Of a DNA stretch of 64,000 nt, positions 19,901 through 30,313 are shown piece after piece. How positions within the stretch are numbered: the stretch's first letter is position 1; each line of letters starts with the position of its first letter. The notes beneath the pieces were generated by a model. That model had not been told where the DNA came from, did no database searches, and saw only the letters and a program-made list of their open reading frames with translations. The position numbers and the translations under genes were made by a program. The stretch comes from Albugo candida (Eukaryota > Oomycota > Peronosporomycetes > Albuginales > Albuginaceae): the NCBI GenBank assembly GCA_905220665.1, contig CAJNAR010000001.1, positions 496,001 to 560,000 of the forward strand. Direction: 5' to 3'.

Positions 19901-22900
19901 TTGTTTTGTCGTCATCGGTAGTTCCATCTCCCCAATATCGACGCCAGTCAGCGCTTGATTTAATAGCTGACGCACTTGCATTCGATTTTCAGGAATAACA
20001 AATGTATTCACAAGTGAAAGACCGAGTACAGAAGACTTGACGTACCCTGTGATTTCCTCAATCTTTTGATTCCATTCATTGATATTTCCATTCTTATCGA
20101 CGCCGAAGATAGGAGCATTGGCAGTGTCAATCAAATGAAAGTACTCATGCTCTTGAGCAATTCGATCCGTGATATCTTGTCCGATTCCAACAACGCCAAC
20201 TATGTTGCCATTAGAATCCATCCGAGGTGTGGCATTAAGCAGGATCTCAATTCGCGTGCCCGGCCGAGTAATCAAAGGGAATTCAAAATTCGCGGTTTGG
20301 ATACCTTTCAACGCCTTTGAAAGTACATCGGCGACAATTGGGCGGTATTCAGGTGATATGAATGTCTCGACCAAATTCTCACCCATCACTTCGTCAATGG
20401 AGTAGTTGGTAATTTGAGCTGCTTTTTTGTTCCATATATTCACACACATGGTGGCATCCACACCAAAGATAGGCGCGTTGGCCGTATCGATCAACCGAGA
20501 ATACTCGTGCTCTTGGGCGATTCGGTCCGAGATATCCTGGCCTATCCCCACCATACCTACAACACGACCATGTTCATTGAATCGAGAAGTTGCATTCAAA
20601 AGAATGTCCACGCGACGATCAAGTTTAGTGATCAACGGAAACTCGAAATTAACTGTTTCAACGCCATCAAATGCTTTTTCAAGCACAGATCGAACCGCAT
20701 CTTTGTACTCATCCGTGATGAATTTTTCCAGCTTCTCACCCAACACTTCAGATGATGTGTACTGAGTGATTTCAGCTGCTTTCTTGTTCCAAATAGTCAC
20801 GCATCCATAGGTGTCAACACCGAAGATCGGGGCGTTTGCTGTGTCAATCAGTCGAGAATACTCGTGTTCCTGGGTTATACGCTCAGAGATGCCCTGGGCG
20901 ATCGCTACGACTCCAGTCCTTTCATCAAATCGGTCATATCGTGCGGTTACATTCAATGATACACTTACGAATCGACCGCTCTTTGTGATAAGAGAGACAA
21001 CGTAATTCGAAGTATCATCACCGTTCAACGCTCTTGTAATTACATCTGCAAAGTCATCGCGATACTCGCCTGCGATGAAATTGTCCACGAGTTTTTCACC
21101 GAAGACTTCGCGACTAGAATATTGTGTGATCTCTACAGCTTTCTTATTCCACATATTGATCTGGCCGTTGATATCGACGCCAAAGATTGGTGCATTAATG
21201 TGGTCGATAAGCCGATAGAAGTCCCGTTCTAAAGCCGCGCGATTCGAGATGCCCTTACGGGACCTCACCACATCTCTTATGGATTGTGAAAGCTCATTCG
21301 GAAGGTGCGGAAAATATCGGGTGTTCATTCGAGTGAATGTTGGACTTGTGTCAGCTCCATCTGAAGTATTTGGGAAGACCTCTGTCAAATCACTGACATC
21401 CATTTCCGACGCTGGTGCGGCGTATGCATCATTTCTATCGCAGACAATCTCGCGATCGAGCTTGTTGTTGTTGAACAGCGACCTGCGCGCGCTTTCTTTG
21501 AATCTGCAGCGTTTAACTATCAAAGCCTCTTCCTGAGCCAAATCCTTGTTGATACAATTAGCAATAAAGTGAGGAGAAAATGGTCTTTTGATCTTACGAC
21601 AGCCGAAATGGAAGTCGATAGTACGCATGTTTTTGAAAAATAGCTCTTTTGGCGAGTATTCTGAGATTTCTATGATCTTTCTGCTCCGGGTGATCGCTAG
21701 AATGTTCATGTGGTCGTCAGTAAATAGTATAAATGAATCACTCTCCGCTCGGCGATGCCCCTGCGTTAGCCTAATCCAAGCACAATGATATCGGACGAAA
21801 GCTCTCTTGTCGTATCTTGACATAGGCGTCAAGGCTTTATAGACTGATACGACATGCTTCGTTGACGAAATTACGCTTGAGTCGAGTGAGAGGGCAAAAC
21901 ATTGTGTCTTGCTTTGTCCGTGTTTAGCTAGTGCAATCACAGCGCCGGGCTTATTTGCTTGATCGTCTCGTATCTTTTTGCAAGCTTGAGCCACAACAGT
22001 ACTTGATTTACTCGAGTTACTACCAGAAAAACCATGCTCAGTTAAAAGATTCTTGATCTGATCAATATTGTACTTCCAGGCGGTCTGCACATGACAGTCT
22101 ACAACAATGACGAGCCTGTCCACTGTATCATGAAGTGAAGTGTTATTCCCGAGCCAATGACTTTGCTTGATAAATATGTCGATAATAGGATCCTCTAGTG
22201 CGTGCGATGGCAGGTGGTATTGGCAATTCATAAAGGACCTTTCAACAAAAAAATTTCGAGGGATAATCTCTTGATTTGCGAATGTTTTGTTTGCAAATCT
22301 ATATACCGAAAAGTCGCTATTTTGTGCCTTCAAAATGGTCGTTCCTTTGTCACGCAGCTCTAATGATGATGATTGAGGGTCGCTGTTACCCACTATATTA
22401 GAGGCTTCATTCCATCTCGAGAATCTTCGCTTTTTGGTTGGTTCGGATTGTGCCATTGGTATCCCAACCTGTTGCGAATCACGTTCCAAATTTCCAATGT
22501 TCTCCTCACCATAAGCACTCTCTTGAGACACGATGCCGCATATCCCGTTCAGCTTTCCAGATTCGCGAAGAGATATAAACTTCAAAGTAAACCGAAGGGT
22601 CCCTTCTTGGGCATTTTGCTGATTAAAGTGCATCATAACGCCTGATTGTACATCTTTCGTGCTCGCAATTTTCAAATAATTGGTCACGTCGTCTTCATCC
22701 AGCAATGTATACTTACTGATCTGCTGGTGGGTAACCAAGTGCTTACTCCAACCTGTGAGAGACTGTAGACGAAAGCTCCAAAATTGGATGATACCAGATA
22801 AGTCAATGATGAACGCTGGAATCATTGCAGCATTTAGGATCGCGTGAACACAGCTGTCAGAATAGACACTTTTTATCGCTTTTCCATTGATTTTGGCCTG

Positions 22901-22942
22901 GGCGGAGTATATCGACGACTGATCATCTAAATTGGATAGCAT
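16979..22942 (-). CDS. Soluble hybrid histidine kinase with four tandem PAS domains, receiver and HPt
   Basis: One uninterrupted ORF of 1,987 aa from the ATG at 22942 (an upstream GTG is ignored). N-terminal PAS-like segment at about 35-90 (IPAFIIDLSGIIQFWSF); four close PAS copies begin near residues 572, 692, 812 and 932, each with LID..NAPIFGVD and a W-NKK or W-NQK motif, period about 120 aa. Then HisKA with FSHELRTP (phospho-His about 1063), an ATPase domain with N-box NLLSNAIKF, DTGVGM and GSGLGLAI, a receiver with FMDCEMPVMDG (phospho-Asp about 1400), a Ser/Arg-rich linker, and an HPt domain with AHTLKGSS (His about 1891). All His-Asp-His-type relay residues are present in one chain. 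No transmembrane segment was seen, so sensing is probably cytosolic; the PAS ligand is unknown. A final phosphoacceptor response regulator is not in this window. Plus-strand ORFs inside are antisense shadows. Confidence 0.94.
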   Translation of the reverse strand: MLSNLDDQSSIYSAQAKINGKAIKSVYSDSCVHAILNAAMIPAFIIDLSGIIQFWSFRLQSLTGWSKHLVTHQQISKYTLLDEDDVTNYLKIASTKDVQSGVMMHFNQQNAQEGTLRFTLKFISLRESGKLNGICGIVSQESAYGEENIGNLERDSQQVGIPMAQSEPTKKRRFSRWNEASNIVGNSDPQSSSLELRDKGTTILKAQNSDFSVYRFANKTFANQEIIPRNFFVERSFMNCQYHLPSHALEDPIIDIFIKQSHWLGNNTSLHDTVDRLVIVVDCHVQTAWKYNIDQIKNLLTEHGFSGSNSSKSSTVVAQACKKIRDDQANKPGAVIALAKHGQSKTQCFALSLDSSVISSTKHVVSVYKALTPMSRYDKRAFVRYHCAWIRLTQGHRRAESDSFILFTDDHMNILAITRSRKIIEISEYSPKELFFKNMRTIDFHFGCRKIKRPFSPHFIANCINKDLAQEEALIVKRCRFKESARRSLFNNNKLDREIVCDRNDAYAAPASEMDVSDLTEVFPNTSDGADTSPTFTRMNTRYFPHLPNELSQSIRDVVRSRKGISNRAALERDFYRLIDHINAPIFGVDINGQINMWNKKAVEITQYSSREVFGEKLVDNFIAGEYRDDFADVITRALNGDDTSNYVVSLITKSGRFVSVSLNVTARYDRFDERTGVVAIAQGISERITQEHEYSRLIDTANAPIFGVDTYGCVTIWNKKAAEITQYTSSEVLGEKLEKFITDEYKDAVRSVLEKAFDGVETVNFEFPLITKLDRRVDILLNATSRFNEHGRVVGMVGIGQDISDRIAQEHEYSRLIDTANAPIFGVDATMCVNIWNKKAAQITNYSIDEVMGENLVETFISPEYRPIVADVLSKALKGIQTANFEFPLITRPGTRIEILLNATPRMDSNGNIVGVVGIGQDITDRIAQEHEYFHLIDTANAPIFGVDKNGNINEWNQKIEEITGYVKSSVLGLSLVNTFVIPENRMQVRQLLNQALTGVDIGEMELPMTTKQGFYLLLLVNASSKKDMHGNIRGAIGVGQDYTARKYMEEAKVNFLASFSHELRTPLNSILGMLELLKDKRGLDRDSERHVHMAYVSGSLLLNLINDILDLSKIETGHMEITAAPFHMNDLLDYSIEIFQFKARERNILLQQECSDDVPKQVIGDVVRLRQILLNLLSNAIKFTSEGSITVACSVVDEPALPPQFKKLLFQVIDTGVGMDAEDRSRLFCLFSKLERTRPNNPTGSGLGLAICKQLVELMDGAIDVASELNQGSNFYFTVIVRLLDEEQLILHRADDDLYSENIDLVISKAAAYLSEDEQHSNTIKGDCSSSLESISIPVSVVPNQAHILVVEDNEFNWEVVKCYLQEDDHLLQWEANGQQAVQAYAKDNAKFDMIFMDCEMPVMDGYTATRLIRQYEAEYSLPRVPILGLTAYAMSGDRQKCVDAGMDEFIVKPISKVTLRKAVRHWRRAKYLGLDMQSNIFRPISPISGDDLTEMRSAITNSEPYTKSKCDGLRVTTIPSPRLFERSGNALARATLSPSPKYPVAPHVALCDGKKLYRRTEQVSEQSEPGLMPASHHMQQLDLASAISNLEMDNPVAASQYQQGTYSFRSGVNSIFSCGSSTANQSLSLRSSLGDSIFYTAWKTHRDSILSATLPAAFHNTVDRNSNEEEKSGAQNEEMKQMIPSHNQSQRSRSRQNSDRESFFGRARNKVRRQKSHRHMSSENNPTLWSHPPVPSKEKHRGSAEREKMIPFESISDILLQHDQRDTQSCDRARHQLQTHNPDDRVGRQQDALSPLPHRKEVPRIPDSEQSVHIFLDSPASTSIDPLDITIPEGDPINYALGVEQCGGHEDLFVNLLEKFWVNCDQIMSRIELSYHSRDFSLIQRDAHTLKGSSAYVAALRISTVAFRLQVACEHAYKATQTSLPTCEYVYIIVDKTYELLRKEHRLLCGYFKRNFAFAAAPTLTGQLDTCLEQRTDEKPCALM

Positions 22943-23195
22943 CGCATACCTATTGTACCAAAACACTCAGAACTGTTAAGGAGAGAATGCTATTGTGATC
23001 AGCGAGTATTTTTTGCGATAAAATAGAAAAACGACAGCGCCATGTTCCATATAAAGAGCAAGGTCTCACGCCTTTACGACCGAATGGCTGCTGACTCTGC
23101 ATCTTGACCTTTATTTATCCAATCATGTGAGACTCTGGACGGATGGATCATCTTGAAGTTGATCAGCTGCTTGGCTATATATGTAATTGTGCTAT

Positions 23196-25387
23196 ATGCA
23201 TCAAATGGACGAACTTGCACAAAATGTGGCAAATCTCCGAATTTGTGCAGAGAGTAGTGCTCACCAGAAACAGGATAAACCTTTTGCTAATAGTGAGAAT
23301 GATTCTCTTGAGACGGAGCTCTACATATCGTACAAAAGTCAAGTCGAGAGAGCGTTAACGATCGTAGAAGAACAAGACCAAATTTGCTATCAGATCATGC
23401 AGTTTACGACCGCAAAAGGAGTCAAAAATGCCATGTACCACAGTCTTTTCAATCAAGTAAGCTCTGGAAAATTGACCGTACTACAGAAATGGTTCCAAAC
23501 TGGCGTACTTCCAACACGAGATGGCTTGAAACATTGGTTTTTTGATGCTCGAAAACTTCGGAATACGAGTGGATCAACGCTACTTCATGTTGCGTGTGAT
23601 GTCTCTATGACGCGTGCCTGTGCAAAGATCTCAGTTGTAAAATTTCTTATGGATAAAGTTGGATTTGATGTGAATGTCCGCGATTTGGTATTAGAAAAGT
23701 CGAATGAGAAGTATGGATTTCTGTAATCGCTTTTGCGTAGCTGGGAAGAACACCTTTACACGTTGCGGCGTTGAATGGATACAAAGAGGTACATCAAATT
23801 TTATATTGGATATATATTGGCTGACGTTTGGGCATTGCGAATAGCTCGTGCAATGTTTGCTCGAGCGTGGAGCAGATGCCATGCTGCAGGATCGTTCAGG
23901 ACTTCGACCACTGGCACTGGTCAATACGCTCTCCCGTCCACATGAAGAAATAGTAACCGTACTGACGATACAACAGGCACGAAGTAGGTCGCATGGTGAT
24001 CGTAATGGAACTATTCCTGACTAATCGATGTATACGTGGCAGAACCCGGGTCTTTAGCTCTGACGGTCTCTAAGGAGGTATACATTGTGGAAAGTAATCG
24101 AAGATATCATTCACCACGGCTCTGCTCATAGCAAGCGAAAGCCTCGGCGGCATTCTTACGTTTTCTTTCGTCTTACATCATTGAAGATTGTCGAAGCAAA
24201 GTCGAAATGCAAGTGTCTGGTTTGATAGAGCACTTAAAGTGTAAGCTCTTCGTTTTCCTTGCTGCGCTTACGTTTAGTGATGTTCCTTTCAAGCTACCTC
24301 AACGACCATCTACTTTGATGAATTACTGGTACGATACATCCCGATTCTTTTCAAAGAAACGACAAATTGTAGCCAAGTGATCGACATGATGACACCAGAC
24401 ACCTTTAAAGACCCAATTTTTATTTCAGAGCTCCGAACGGAATCTTTTGCGCATCACATTTCACTTGTAACATCTCATATCACCAATACAATATCAAACT
24501 CACTTTGGGTTGGAATGCTGTTGCATTTGGCACAACGCGTTCGCGATCAAGTAGGAGAATTCGCCCAAAATAAACTCAATGAAGATTCTGCTAGAGAGTA
24601 TCAGATCAGGTCTGAAGCCTCTGAACACTCCGTAAAAACATCCACCCATCCTGACAGCCGCACGTGGCTCTCTTCACATCCGTTCCGTCAGTTATGGCAC
24701 TACGCAATTCTGTTCCGAGCAGCATCCAAACCGTTCCCTAGTGATGTCCATGTACAAAATGGTGAATCATTCATTCAATGTGTTCGTGACGTCTCTGAGC
24801 TGTTCCCGCTGGATGAGTTCCTTCTCGTTGGAAAGAACGAATACGTCGCTTGCAGCTATGATTCAGCAAAACGTGTTATCGTCCTAGGTGCATATCTTTG
24901 CCTTGCGCAATGAGATATCAGGCACTGAGCTTTGATATGGCTAGACCGCCCGTATGAAGGAGAATCGGCGTCTTCAATCCGGATCTATCTGCGGGGTTCC
25001 GAGCGCTTACAGCACTCTTACATCGCGGTCAAGTGCATTTGGGAACGCGAGCCTGGCAACAACTATGATGATGCGAGCCGTGAACAGGTATCTTCGCTTC
25101 AGCCATTAGAATCACAACTCAGCATCCTATTGACTTAGGAAGTTTTTTTGGACTACCAATTCCTTCCTCCACAAAGTTACCACGAAGTCGCTGCAAAAGT
25201 TGGTCCATTCGACAATGTCAAAGCGGCTCGTGAGTTTGCAGCAGTTTGGAGACAACAAAGCCGAGCAGCCTTTATGGAAAAAAGGTCGTATATTTGTCGT
25301 ATTGCTGAACGGCTATACTCACTACTTGCGCGGCCTCTAGCTGTCAGAGCCAGACGTTTACCTGCAAGGTTGCATGCCCACAGCTGA
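23196..25387 (+). CDS. Ankyrin-repeat protein of unknown function
   Basis: Modelled exons: 23196-23687, 23741-23788, 23845-23983, 24043-24077, 24132-24238, 24278-24328, 24373-24887, 24945-25087 and 25139 onward; introns are 39-59 nt and phases agree. The start at 23196 is the first ATG in frame. Exons 1-3 build ankyrin repeats: GSTLLHVACD, then LGRTPLHVAALNGYKE continuing into LVQCLLERGADAMLQD. The downstream half, about 350 residues, has no domain I recognise (IYLRGSERLQHSYIAVKCIWE, REFAAVWRQQSRAAF). The C-terminus is uncertain: reading through ends at 25387, while a last intron after 25283 would end near 25410. Exons 5 to 7 are the weakest part of the model. It is divergent from the histidine kinase gene (253 bp between start codons) and convergent with the cenH3 gene. 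Confidence 0.68.
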
Positions 25388-25722
25388 AAGGATCTTCGCC
25401 AGTACGTTGATTTCCCTCTGAAAAAGTGCAATCACAATTCATCCTTTCAATAGTGCACAGAAAACATGATCAGTATCGCAAAACAGCTCGCCACAAAGCA
25501 TCTTGGTCGTGCTACATTCTGTCAGGTTCGTGTCGCTTGATTCATTCCACACAGCTCTTACGAGAGTAAACTGTAGGTACAACCCGCACGAGCTTTGGTC
25601 GAAAAGCTTCAAAACGGTGATCTCAAAGTTTAAGATATCGCCGGCAATTTGTATTGATCTCGACCGGTATAAAGGACCAAGCGGAACCTTTACTTGATTA
25701 TATTCACTATTAGTCTCTCTAT

Positions 25723-26258
25723 TTACTCTTGATGTCGACCACGAATACGACGGGCAAGCTGAATATCCTTGACCATCAATGTAACGCGCTTGGAATGAAT
25801 TGCGCAAAGATTTCTATAAAAAAAACATTCTTTATGTTGAAACAAAGGTTGTATCGGGAGACTTACGCATCTTCAAATAGTCGCACGAGATGCGCCTCAG
25901 CTGCTTCTTGAAGCGCTAAAAGCGCCTCTGCTTGCCATCGAAATGGACGGTTTGCATATTGCATTTGTATGTCGCGTACCAATCTGGCGAATGGGAGTTT
26001 TCGGATGAGAAGTTCCGTACTTCGTTGATAGTATCGGATTTCGCGCAAGGCAACGGATCCCGGGCGAAATCGCCGTTTCTGAGTGGTGGTTGTCTTTGAT
26101 GCACCGCCTTTGATGGACGGAGCGGTTCGCATCGGGGTTGACTTGCGTGGTCGCTTCTTCACCGAAGTGCTTTTCTGTTCCGATTCATCGTCGCTATTGC
26201 TGCTAGTGGACGATGTCCGTCTTTTGGATGGTGGCGTACGATACGGTGAAGGCGCCAT
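25723..26258 (-). CDS. Centromeric histone H3 variant (CENP-A/cenH3)
   Basis: Exons 25867-26258 and 25723-25813 with a 53-nt GTAAGT intron, 160 aa. The core is histone H3 ([55 protein letters not shown], then the exon-2 segment [10 protein letters not shown] and [10 protein letters not shown]). Three features favour the centromeric variant over canonical H3: the N-tail bears no resemblance to ARTKQTARKS; loop 1 ([11 protein letters not shown]) is one residue longer than canonical; and the tryptophan plus QAEALLALQ at the start of helix 2 match the CENP-A type. The protein would mark centromeres by replacing H3 in the nucleosome. Canonical H3 genes usually lack introns, so the intron agrees with variant status. 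Minus-strand tandem neighbour of SGT1 (79 bp downstream). Confidence 0.93.
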
Positions 26259-26337
26259 TTTTGAAAACCAAAAAGAGGCACCTCCCGTTATTTATACTTT
26301 ATACTTTTCTTTAGTAATCACTAAATGCGATCTGTTC

Positions 26338-27654
26338 CTACGATTTGAATTCCATTCCCGGCGGAGCCGTTCGCTCCTTTTCATAATCCTTTTGCGCGAC
26401 TTCTTTCCAATTTGTAGAGAGAACGGTGCCTCCCGATGTTTGCTGCGAAGAACGGATTAGAAATAATGTGGTGCAATACAGTAAGAGACGTACAAATGAT
26501 TTGTTCATTGCTTTTCGTGTCTCGTCATCCGCCTTGCCATAAATATCTTGAAAGAGTTTCTGCAGGGCTTCTTCTCCTTCCGGCTTTTCATTTTCAAGCT
26601 CCTTTTGTATTTCTTTATCAATCTGACCCCAATCGCGTTTGCTTGAATAAGGTTGTGGTGCTGCTTTCGTTTCACAAAGTGTGTCAGGTAGATGACTACT
26701 CAATTGGTTGGGCATTTCTTCAAGTTGCTGCCAGATATAATTGTTCTTTTTCTTCAATTTAATTTCTACCTTTGTACCAAGAACTTTCCATGTTGATTCA
26801 CTCTCTACGACCTCATCGAATAGCTTTTGATCGAAAGCCACAATTGTCTCATTGGCAAGTCTAATGATAACCCGGACCTATTTCCGACTCAGCAAAAGCA
26901 TTCTTGGCCTATATTGAGAATACACTACCTCTTTGATGCCAACATCGACAGACACTTGCTCAGGTTGTAATTTTTTTCGAAGAATGGAGACGGTCACTTG
27001 CGAGTTGGATTGATACCATTCATGCCTGTAGCCGAAATCATAAAACGAAAATAATCAAGAAAAGTGACGTTGTTACCTGACCCGAGGTGCCACGGCAGCA
27101 TCTTTTTTGAAACTAATTGCAGCTTCTTTACTGGTTGCTCCGGTCTCAGATTTTGCTGAATTGTCCGGGAATACATCGCCATCTAGTGAGGTTATCATCA
27201 AAAGACCATTAAATTGAACATAAACTATTCCGACCTTGAATCTCGGTATCACACTTGCGGATCCATGTCAAAAAAGGAAGTTGGTATTCGTCTGGAGCAC
27301 CGGAAAGTGTCTGCTGCCCACACAAGAAGGTATCTTTGGCTTCTTCGTATCGCTCCAGCTCAAAGCACGCAATGCTATCCAAATACACATTAAGAAAAAC
27401 TCTATCAAGCAATTTTCAATTCTACAGTGCCCTTTGCGTAAGTAAGCGATCGATAATGCGACATCTAATGCGACCGCATGATCCGCATCCGAGCGAGCTT
27501 CTTCCCACTTTTTGAGTTTCAGGTAGACCGCTGCGCGTTTCGAGAAGGTATCTGCATCCATATCATTTTCCTCAAGTGACTTCGAATATGCAGCAACAGC
27601 TTCGTTGAATTGCTCATCGACGAATAATGCATTTCCAAATTGCTTGGATTCCAT
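26338..27654 (-). CDS. SGT1: SGT1 co-chaperone (TPR-CS-SGS)
   Basis: Six exons on the minus strand: 27431-27654, 27235-27374, 27077-27182, 26929-27025, 26494-26877 and 26338-26442, total 351 aa, all in phase. TPR domain at about residues 1-120 ([35 protein letters not shown]); CS domain from [19 protein letters not shown] through [14 protein letters not shown] domain [20 protein letters not shown] with the conserved [11 protein letters not shown] near the end. SGT1 works with HSP90 and SKP1-type complexes in kinetochore assembly and in client stability. Intron 1 begins with GC rather than GT (GG|GCACTG) if the TPR frame is to be kept; the other introns are canonical. Its start codon is 156 bp from that of the four-PDZ gene, facing away, so a shared promoter is likely. 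Confidence 0.93.
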
Positions 27655-27810
27655 CTCGAAATCCCCAAGATCAGTAGATAAGTGCGTGCATGGGAATTAA
27701 GTTCGCTGTCTAATGCGTCGAATTTGATGTGCAGTTAATGACAACAGACGGCTACATAGCCTTTGTGATGGAAAGTAACTTCGACTTGACTGATTTGGTC
27801 TCATCTCATC

Positions 27811-29409
27811 ATGTTTTTTCGTAAAACGAAGACTACATATCTTTTTCTTTCACCATTTACTCAATTGCTCATTTCCAATAAGCTAGACCGTATGCACAAA
27901 AATGTTTCGGATAAATTTTCACAAAGTGGCTGCATTTTTCATGTGTGGAATGGGGAACCATTGGGATTCACTATTGGATTGAAGTGGTCAGAATACAATA
28001 CGTTGCCTCATCGCCGTCGAGTTGTTATAAGAAGAGTAGATTCTAGGCGCAATCCCTTACGTGTCGGTGATGTTCTAGATGCAATTGGAGACTCACCTGT
28101 ACCATCAGAACTATCCCATCCAAGAGAAATATATTCTCTCATTTATGGATTAGAGCCTCCGGTAATACTGCGATTCTATTCTTGCTCCAAAGATGTCATT
28201 TATCAGCAACAAGCTATCATGTTGACTCAGTTTCGACTTGGCATCGTACTCAGCGATCACCTGTACAACAATAAGCGTATACCTATCGTTACATGTGTGC
28301 AGGATGTTCAGAACTGCGGAAGTAATGCAGCTCAACCAGGAGATATACTAGTCAAAGTATGCGGAATGCACGCGATCACGATGACGCTCGATACTATAAA
28401 GAAGATCGTAGAAGATTCCGCACGCCCTATTGGGCTTTGTTTTGCAAGAATAAAGAGAACTAAATCCTGTCCCATTTCTCAGTTCAAAAAGCGCAATAGT
28501 CTTTTTACGAGCAGTGGACTTATTTCGGAAGATGTACGATGTAGAAGCATCTCCTATTGCGATCGTAAAAGCTATAGTACTAATTTGGATAAATTGGAGT
28601 ATACATCCATCATTGATGACGAAGAATTTCATACGACTTTCAATGAAAGTCGAGATATTCTAATTTGTTGGGAATATGGAAATCTTGGAGTATCTTTGAA
28701 AGCAAGTTCGACCGGAAATTTTCCTGTTGTAAATAGGTTAACGGGAAAAGGTACTCCGAGAGGGATCAATCAGCTGCAATACGGAGATGAGCTATTTGCT
28801 GTTAATGAGAAATCAGTTGCGGGCGCCAAGGTTCGAGAACTGTGGCGTGTACTACTGAAAATAGCTAAACCCGTTGTACTGCGCTTTAAAAAAAAGGATG
28901 ATGATACGCATGCAATTTGGAAAGATAATATGTACGAGCAAAATAGGAGGCATTATCCGTTACTCCATTCAAACGATCGGTGCTACCAGAACGGTACTTC
29001 TAGCGATAGTTTGGATGATAGTGTCACGGACTCTAGAATTTCAAATCCATTGATATCAATAGATCACGAGGACACGGACGATGATAGCGAATGGGAAGAT
29101 GCTGCAAAGGTTTTTGTGCATCGAATTAGAGTGAGAAATCATTTGGTGTCCTATGAGCTTACTTGGAACGATGGACCACTTGGTCTTCGATTACGCGACT
29201 ACGATCAGCCACCTCAAGGCCGTGTTATTTTGATTGAGGAGATTCTACAGCATAGTATTATTGCGCAACTAGGCTGTGTGAAAGTGGGCGACAAACTTGC
29301 AAGTATCAATGGCCTCAAAATCAAGCAAAATACTCTGATAATTGGAAAGCTCGATAAAATTTGCAAGATTTCGAAACCTGTCATACTGGGGTTTGTACGA
29401 AAGGCTTAA
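27811..29409 (+). CDS. Four-PDZ-like scaffold protein
   Basis: Single-exon ORF of 532 aa starting at the ATG at 27811; a second ATG at 27892 would remove a hydrophobic first stretch. Four PDZ-like modules can be traced: about residues 40-122 (PLGFTIGLKW, RVGDVLDAIG), 140-212 (LGIVLSDHL, PGDILVKVCG), 288-368 (LGVSLKASS, YGDELFAVNE) and 447-531 (PLGLRLRDYD, VGDKLASINGLKI). Each has the carboxylate-loop-like GLG/LGxxL segment and the GD-L-x-I/V-N/G pattern. Linkers are Ser/Asp-rich. Such modules usually bind C-terminal peptides and assemble signalling complexes; partners here are unknown. No membrane segment or catalytic domain was found. Confidence 0.75.
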   Translation: MFFRKTKTTYLFLSPFTQLLISNKLDRMHKNVSDKFSQSGCIFHVWNGEPLGFTIGLKWSEYNTLPHRRRVVIRRVDSRRNPLRVGDVLDAIGDSPVPSELSHPREIYSLIYGLEPPVILRFYSCSKDVIYQQQAIMLTQFRLGIVLSDHLYNNKRIPIVTCVQDVQNCGSNAAQPGDILVKVCGMHAITMTLDTIKKIVEDSARPIGLCFARIKRTKSCPISQFKKRNSLFTSSGLISEDVRCRSISYCDRKSYSTNLDKLEYTSIIDDEEFHTTFNESRDILICWEYGNLGVSLKASSTGNFPVVNRLTGKGTPRGINQLQYGDELFAVNEKSVAGAKVRELWRVLLKIAKPVVLRFKKKDDDTHAIWKDNMYEQNRRHYPLLHSNDRCYQNGTSSDSLDDSVTDSRISNPLISIDHEDTDDDSEWEDAAKVFVHRIRVRNHLVSYELTWNDGPLGLRLRDYDQPPQGRVILIEEILQHSIIAQLGCVKVGDKLASINGLKIKQNTLIIGKLDKICKISKPVILGFVRKA

Positions 29410-30313
29410 TCGATATATTGCGAAACCTATGTGACTTGAAGATTCCGCTTCGTGTCCATAATTGCTCCATTTATCACTCGAGACAACGAATTCTGTCAGG
29501 ATCACGAGTTGGTCCATCCAATTGGGTCAGTAAGCAACTGAATTACACTTGTATATATATGTATATAAATAGACCGAGCAATGCACAATCTTTTATAGCA
29601 TATTTTTCGTCGTTATGACGATCGGTCAATTTCTGTGAACTAGTGCCTTTAGAGTACTATTTGCGCAATTTATATGATATTTTTGTAACGAATGCAGTTA
29701 GGCGCGACACAACCTGGTAGGCTCTTGTGACGTGTCAGTCATGCAGCTAATTCTAGTCAAAACGGGGAATCATCGCGAACAAGAAGGAAGATTGAGACTC
29801 TTGCAGACCGTTAAAGTAATTTGTCGCCATCACTGAGTGAATCAAATACTAGGTTGATGTTCTGTTAAAGCTACATTTACCATCAATGTTGTAAAGCGAC
29901 CCGCAACAGCTGATGGAACGAGTGTCATCTTTTGTGAAGCTTTCATTCCTCAACCTTTCCTTAATGTTCAGAACTATAGTTGAGCAAATAAATCTTGTAG
30001 ATGTAACTTACTCGTTGACATTCAAGCTATACTCAGTACGTTATCTCTTAACTCGGAGTTGCAATCTTCGCATGCATGTGCATCAAGAAGCTTAGCCTAA
30101 TCATGACGTATTCTATTTTTGTTTCTTTTTCAACCAAATGCTCGTAATTCATTTTTTTTATAGTTGAACCACGTATTCTGCTTTTTGTATACCAAGTGTG
30201 TGCTACTGGTTTTCAGTTCAGCAAGTTTACAGAGTCAGTTTCACGCTCTAATTTCTGCGATTGACGTGATCTGTGTGGCCTTTTCCAGCTGAACGTCGCT
30301 TTATTTCAAAAGG
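29410..30313. other. Intergenic, no gene recognised
   Basis: About 900 bp of AT-rich sequence upstream of the MAP kinase kinase gene. Only one 60-codon frame (29913-30095) of no evident meaning. Confidence 0.5.

Noticed and set aside
19179..21788. Many plus-strand ORFs of 60-113 codons inside the histidine kinase
   Set aside because: They mirror the PAS repeats on the opposite strand, recur at the same 360-bp period and have no start context or domains.
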